Shown here in pieces: positions 5,189 through 8,326 of a stretch of DNA of 8,326 nucleotides. The stretch comes from Leptospiraceae bacterium. Lineage in GTDB: Bacteria; Spirochaetota; Leptospiria; Turneriellales; Turneriellaceae. Within the stretch, counting starts at the first letter, position 1; every line of letters starts with the position of its first letter. Where the stretch lies: assembly GCA_016788945.1 (NCBI GenBank), contig JAEUSA010000087.1, forward strand, positions 1 to 8,326. The letters run 5' to 3'. A program made the position numbers and the translations under genes. The notes beneath the pieces were generated by a model. That model worked only from the letters and a program-made list of their open reading frames with translations. It had not been told where the DNA came from and searched no databases.

Positions 5189-7291
5189 ATGAGCAGCACC
5201 ATAAAAAGAAAACACAGTGTTTTAACCGGAAAAATCATACAGTCGGCCTTTTGGGATGCAATCAGGAAATTTCATCCGCTAATACAGATGAAGAACCCCG
5301 TCATCTTCATCGTCACTATCGGCGCACTGTTTTGTTCCGGAATAATCATTCGTGACGCGATCGATGGCAGGGTATCAGGTTTTATTGTGCAGATTACCTT
5401 ATGGCTGTATTTTACCACTTTTTTCGCCAACTTTGCGGAAGCAATAGCCGAAGGCAGGGGAAAGGCGCGAGCAGACGCCCTGAGACAGACCAAATCGCAG
5501 GCGACGGCGCGCGTGCTGCTGAATGGCTCTGAAACAAAAGTGGCGGCGCATGAACTACAGAAAGGTATGGTCGTCGTCTGCGAGGCTGGCGATCAGATTC
5601 CCGGTGATGGCGAAGTTATCAGAGGGATTGCCTCAGTTGACGAGAGTGCCATTACCGGTGAATCGGCTCCGGTCATACGCGAATCGGGTGGCGACCGGTG
5701 CGCCGTCACCGGTGGCACAAAAGTCATCAGCGATCGCATTGAAATTCGCATAACGGCCGAGCCGGGAAATTCCTTTCTCGACAAGATGATTTCACTGATT
5801 GAGGGAGCAATTCGCTCCAAGACGCCGAATGAAATTGCGCTGACGATTCTGCTGTCGATACTTTCTATTGTGTTCTTACTCGCTGTGATGGGGATATTTC
5901 CCTTCGCCCTCTATAGCCAGAACGAAGGTGCGGCGGGCGCGAAAACGGCTATTTCGATTCCGGTGCTGATCGCCTTGCTTGTCTGCCTGATTCCAACGAC
6001 GATCGGCGGACTTTTGAGCGCGATCGGCATCAGTGGCATGGGGCGACTCATGCGTGCGAATGTTTTGGCGACATCGGGGCGTGCGATCGAAGCGGCAGGT
6101 GACATCGATGTGTTGCTGCTCGACAAAACTGGTACGATTACTCTCGGTAACCGCATGGCGGCAGAATTTATACCGGTGACGGGCATAGACGTGTGGCGGC
6201 TCGCCGATGCCGCGCAGCTTGCGTCGCTGGCAGACGAAACACCCGAAGGTCGGTCAGTGGTTGTTCTCGCGAAAGAAAAATTCAACATCCGTGGCCGCGA
6301 GATGCTGGCGCAACACGGTGAATTCGTGCCATTCAGCGCGGTAACGCGGCTGAGCGGCATCAATATACCCATGACTGAGGTAAATCCGCAGCGGATAATC
6401 CGCAAAGGTGCATACGGTGCGATCAGGGAATTTGTCGAAAGCGCAGGGGGCAGGTACCCCGAAGAGATCGGGCGAGTGGTAGAAGATATCTCGCGCAAGG
6501 GTGGCACCCCCCTCGTCGTGGCCGAAAATAATAAGGTTATCGGCGTTATTCATTTGAAAGACACTGTAAAACGTGGCTTGCGCGAGCGCTTTGCCGACCT
6601 GCGTAAAATGGGCATACGAACGGTGATGATAACCGGAGATAATCCGCTGACCGCCGCTGCGATCGCTGCCGAAGCCGGGGTCGACGATTTTATAGCACAA
6701 GCAACGCCCGAGGCCAAACTCGCGCGCATTCGTGATGAACAGGCGAAAGGTCATCTCGTGGCGATGATCGGCGATGGAACCAACGACGCACCTGCGCTCG
6801 CGCAGGCCGATGTGGGTGTGGCGATGAACAGCGGCACGCAAGTGGCGCGTGAGGCCGGTAATATGCTTGATCTCGATAGTAATCCCACAAAGTTGCTGGA
6901 GATCGTCGAAATCGGCAAGCAACTGCTGATCACGCGGGGTGCTCTGACAACGTTCAGCATCGCGAATGATATCGCGAAATATTTTGCGATTCTACCGGCG
7001 CTGTTTGGCGGTCTTTATCTGCTCACCGGCAGGGCTGAAGGGCCCGCCGCCTCTCTCAACGTCATGAATCTGCAATCGCCGGAGAGTGCGATATTGAGCG
7101 CGATAATTTTTAATGCGCTCGTCATCATCGCACTCATACCACTGGCGCTGAGAGGTGTCGCGTATAAGCCTGCGGGCGCCGATAAAGTCGTACTGCGCAA
7201 TCTGTTGATCTATGGTATTGGCGGTATTATCACGCCTTTCATCGGTATCAAATTGATTGATGTTCTCATCAATGCGCTGCACTGGATATAG
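5189..7291 (+). CDS. kdpB: K+-transporting P-type ATPase catalytic subunit KdpB
   Basis: KdpB is the P-type ATPase subunit that hydrolyses ATP through an aspartyl-phosphate and powers K+ uptake via KdpA. It has 700 residues (E. coli 682). Visible in order: N-terminal [19 protein letters not shown] leading into the first helix; actuator-domain TGES at 156-159; [25 protein letters not shown] segment in the M4 region; phosphorylation motif DKTGT with Asp312; nucleotide-domain [15 protein letters not shown] and [26 protein letters not shown]; hinge GDGTND (528-533); and the M5 pair Asp594 and Lys597 in [10 protein letters not shown], equivalent to E. coli Asp583 and Lys586 that couple ion and ATPase cycles. 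Ser159 matches E. coli Ser162, whose phosphorylation inhibits the pump when K+ is high, so that control may be kept. All catalytic residues are intact. Confidence 0.98.
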   Translation: MSSTIKRKHSVLTGKIIQSAFWDAIRKFHPLIQMKNPVIFIVTIGALFCSGIIIRDAIDGRVSGFIVQITLWLYFTTFFANFAEAIAEGRGKARADALRQTKSQATARVLLNGSETKVAAHELQKGMVVVCEAGDQIPGDGEVIRGIASVDESAITGESAPVIRESGGDRCAVTGGTKVISDRIEIRITAEPGNSFLDKMISLIEGAIRSKTPNEIALTILLSILSIVFLLAVMGIFPFALYSQNEGAAGAKTAISIPVLIALLVCLIPTTIGGLLSAIGISGMGRLMRANVLATSGRAIEAAGDIDVLLLDKTGTITLGNRMAAEFIPVTGIDVWRLADAAQLASLADETPEGRSVVVLAKEKFNIRGREMLAQHGEFVPFSAVTRLSGINIPMTEVNPQRIIRKGAYGAIREFVESAGGRYPEEIGRVVEDISRKGGTPLVVAENNKVIGVIHLKDTVKRGLRERFADLRKMGIRTVMITGDNPLTAAAIAAEAGVDDFIAQATPEAKLARIRDEQAKGHLVAMIGDGTNDAPALAQADVGVAMNSGTQVAREAGNMLDLDSNPTKLLEIVEIGKQLLITRGALTTFSIANDIAKYFAILPALFGGLYLLTGRAEGPAASLNVMNLQSPESAILSAIIFNALVIIALIPLALRGVAYKPAGADKVVLRNLLIYGIGGIITPFIGIKLIDVLINALHWI

Positions 7292-7295
7292 GAGG
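7290..7295 (+). promoter_or_regulatory. Strong Shine-Dalgarno of kdpC overlapping kdpB stop
   Basis: A consensus AGGAGG shares its first two bases with the kdpB TAG stop codon and lies 4 nt before the kdpC ATG. It is the strongest ribosome site in the operon and suggests coupled translation of kdpB and kdpC. Confidence 0.75.
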
Positions 7296-7299
7296 AGAG

Positions 7300-7863
7300 A
7301 TGCATAACTTGCTGATTGGTTTTCGGCTGCTGTTAGCCATGACTGTTATCTGTGGGGGATTTTATACGTTGGTAATCACCGGCATTGCGCAAGTGTCATT
7401 CCCTGACAAGGCAAACGGCAGTATTATCTATAATCAGAAAGGCGAGGCGGTTGGATCACTGCTTATTGCGCAGCGCTTTCGCGAAGCCAAGTATTTCTGG
7501 TCACGGCCTTCGGCAGGCGAGTACGCAACCCTGCCGTCGGCTGCGTCAAACAAAGGGCCGGCTAGTGCGGAATTGAAAAAAGTCGTGGATGAACGGCGCA
7601 CGGCGCTCAGCGAGACTGCCGGAACAAACCCTATTCCTGCTGATTTATTGTTTGCCTCGGGCAGCGGTCTTGATCCGCATATCAGCAAAGCCGCAGCCCG
7701 GCTGCAGGTTGAGCGCATCTCGGCCGCGCGCAAATTTACTAACGCGCAGAAGGCATCGCTTTACGCGCTGATCGATCAAATAACAGAAGGGCCGCAATGG
7801 AGAATCTGGGGTGAAGAGCGCGTCAACGTATTGATGTTGAATGTTGCACTCGATAAACAATAG
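7300..7863 (+). CDS. kdpC: K+-transporting ATPase subunit KdpC
   Basis: KdpC is the single-span accessory subunit of KdpFABC, with a periplasmic domain; its exact role, in assembly or in raising K+ affinity or ATP binding, is debated. At 187 residues it is of normal length. One N-terminal membrane helix spans about residues 7-30 (LLLAMTVICGGFYTLVITGIAQ). The family blocks FPDKANGSII, GSLLIAQRF, YFWSRPSA, SGSGLDPHIS and VNVLMLNVALDK are all clear. The usual GGSNLGP segment is altered here to AASNKGP, a small divergence seen elsewhere in the family in other forms. It starts 8 bp after kdpB and ends 3 bp before kdpD. Confidence 0.97.
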   Translation: MHNLLIGFRLLLAMTVICGGFYTLVITGIAQVSFPDKANGSIIYNQKGEAVGSLLIAQRFREAKYFWSRPSAGEYATLPSAASNKGPASAELKKVVDERRTALSETAGTNPIPADLLFASGSGLDPHISKAAARLQVERISAARKFTNAQKASLYALIDQITEGPQWRIWGEERVNVLMLNVALDKQ

Positions 7864-7866
7864 GGC

Positions 7867-8326
7867 ATGCCGTTAGTGGAACGTAGTCGTCCCGATGCCG
7901 ATCAATTGCTTTCGGCCGTAAATAAGGCCTCCGCCGAGAGGCGTGGCAAGCTGCGGCTTTTTTTCGGTATGGCGGCCGGGGTCGGCAAGACGTGCGCGAT
8001 GCTCAAGGCCGCGCATCGCATGCGCGAGTCAGGCATAGACATCGTCGTGGGCCTCGTCGAGACGCATGGCCGGCGGGAAACTGCGGAGCTTATACGTGGT
8101 CTTGAGGTTCTGCCACGCGCTTCCATTCGCTATCAGGATGTCGTGCTCGAGGAATTTGATCTCAATGGCGCACTCGCTCGCAAACCGAATACCATCGTGG
8201 TCGATGAACTGCCGCATACCAATGTGCCTGGTGAGAGGCATCCTAAACGCTATCAGGATATTCTGGAGCTGCTCGACGCCGGTATCAACGTAATGACTGC
8301 GATGAACGTACAGCATCTTGAGAGCG
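7867..8326 (+). CDS. kdpD: Sensor histidine kinase KdpD, N-terminal part (3' end outside window)
   Basis: KdpD is the membrane sensor kinase of the KdpD-KdpE two-component system, which turns on kdp expression at low K+ or high osmolarity. The first 153 residues are visible and open to the window edge. They match the cytoplasmic KdpD N-terminal domain: RPDADQLL, KLRLFFG, a Walker A-like loop GMAAGVGKT (34-42), VVGLVETHGRRETAELIRGLE, Walker B-like VVDELPHTN (Asp113-Glu114), GERHPKRYQDILELLDAGI and NVQHLES. The start ATG at 7867 is fixed because the kdpC TAG at 7861 is in the same frame, only one codon (GGC) away; no strong ribosome site is seen, so translation is probably coupled to kdpC. The universal-stress-like, membrane, HisKA and HATPase domains would follow. 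Some bacteria carry only a truncated KdpD, and that cannot be judged here. Confidence 0.95.
   Translation, partial: MPLVERSRPDADQLLSAVNKASAERRGKLRLFFGMAAGVGKTCAMLKAAHRMRESGIDIVVGLVETHGRRETAELIRGLEVLPRASIRYQDVVLEEFDLNGALARKPNTIVVDELPHTNVPGERHPKRYQDILELLDAGINVMTAMNVQHLES

Noticed and set aside
5911..6507. 198-codon open frame on the - strand inside kdpB
   Set aside because: It is a shadow of kdpB, Ser/Pro/Arg-rich as expected from antisense reading, and overlaps another such frame.
6254..6922. 222-codon open frame on the - strand inside kdpB
   Set aside because: It is fully antisense to conserved KdpB motifs, including the TGDN and GDGTND blocks. Its product resembles no family I recognise. 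Long antisense frames are common in GC-rich genes.
7966..7992. KdpD Walker A loop with Met and Ala (GMAAGVGKT) instead of GAAPGVGKT
   Set aside because: The Gly-Lys-Thr core is intact, E. coli itself has a variant (GACAGVGKT), and I recall GMAxGVGKT forms in other KdpD proteins, so this is ordinary variation.

Overview
The window is a compact, fully bacterial, chromosome-like segment of moderate, slightly GC-rich composition. It contains no mobile elements, CRISPR arrays, tRNAs or rRNAs. Apart from the 3' end of a histidyl-tRNA synthetase gene at the left edge, everything recognisable concerns inorganic cation transport. The host is probably a Gram-negative bacterium. The synthetase variant, with GDVTL where the motif 3 Glu-Arg usually lies, and the overall gene style would fit a spirochaete of the Leptospiraceae (Turneriella-like), but this is a weak inference from memory.

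Layout: (1) 1-422, + strand, the C-terminal part of hisS. (2) 427-2118, - strand, a CPA2-family K+(or Na+)/H+ antiporter with a C-terminal RCK_N (TrkA-N) nucleotide-sensing domain. It converges on hisS with only 4 bp between the stop codons, so any terminators must lie inside the coding ends; two candidate hairpins are seen there. (3) 2119-2226, a 108-bp divergent promoter region with overlapping -10-like boxes on both strands beside a small dyad. (4) 2227-3192, + strand, a full-length CorA Mg2+/Co2+ channel. (5) 3193-3335, an intergenic region with an extended -10 promoter and repeated elements. (6) 3336 to the right edge, + strand, a tight kdpF-kdpA-kdpB-kdpC-kdpD operon, with kdpD cut by the window end.

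How the genes work together: KdpFABC is the high-affinity, ATP-driven K+ uptake pump. KdpA is the channel-like K+-selective subunit, KdpB the P-type ATPase, KdpC the single-span accessory subunit and KdpF a tiny stabilising membrane peptide. KdpD is the sensor kinase that normally switches the operon on, usually with KdpE, which would lie beyond the window. The neighbouring CPA2 antiporter probably moves K+ or Na+ the opposite way in exchange for H+, and CorA supplies Mg2+. The segment therefore looks like a cation-homeostasis neighbourhood.

No gap exceeds 300 bases. The one gene easily overlooked is kdpF (29 residues). I found no convincing undescribed system; the unusual points are the synthetase motif 3, the degenerate RCK glycine motif, the embedded convergent terminators and the architecture of the two promoter regions.
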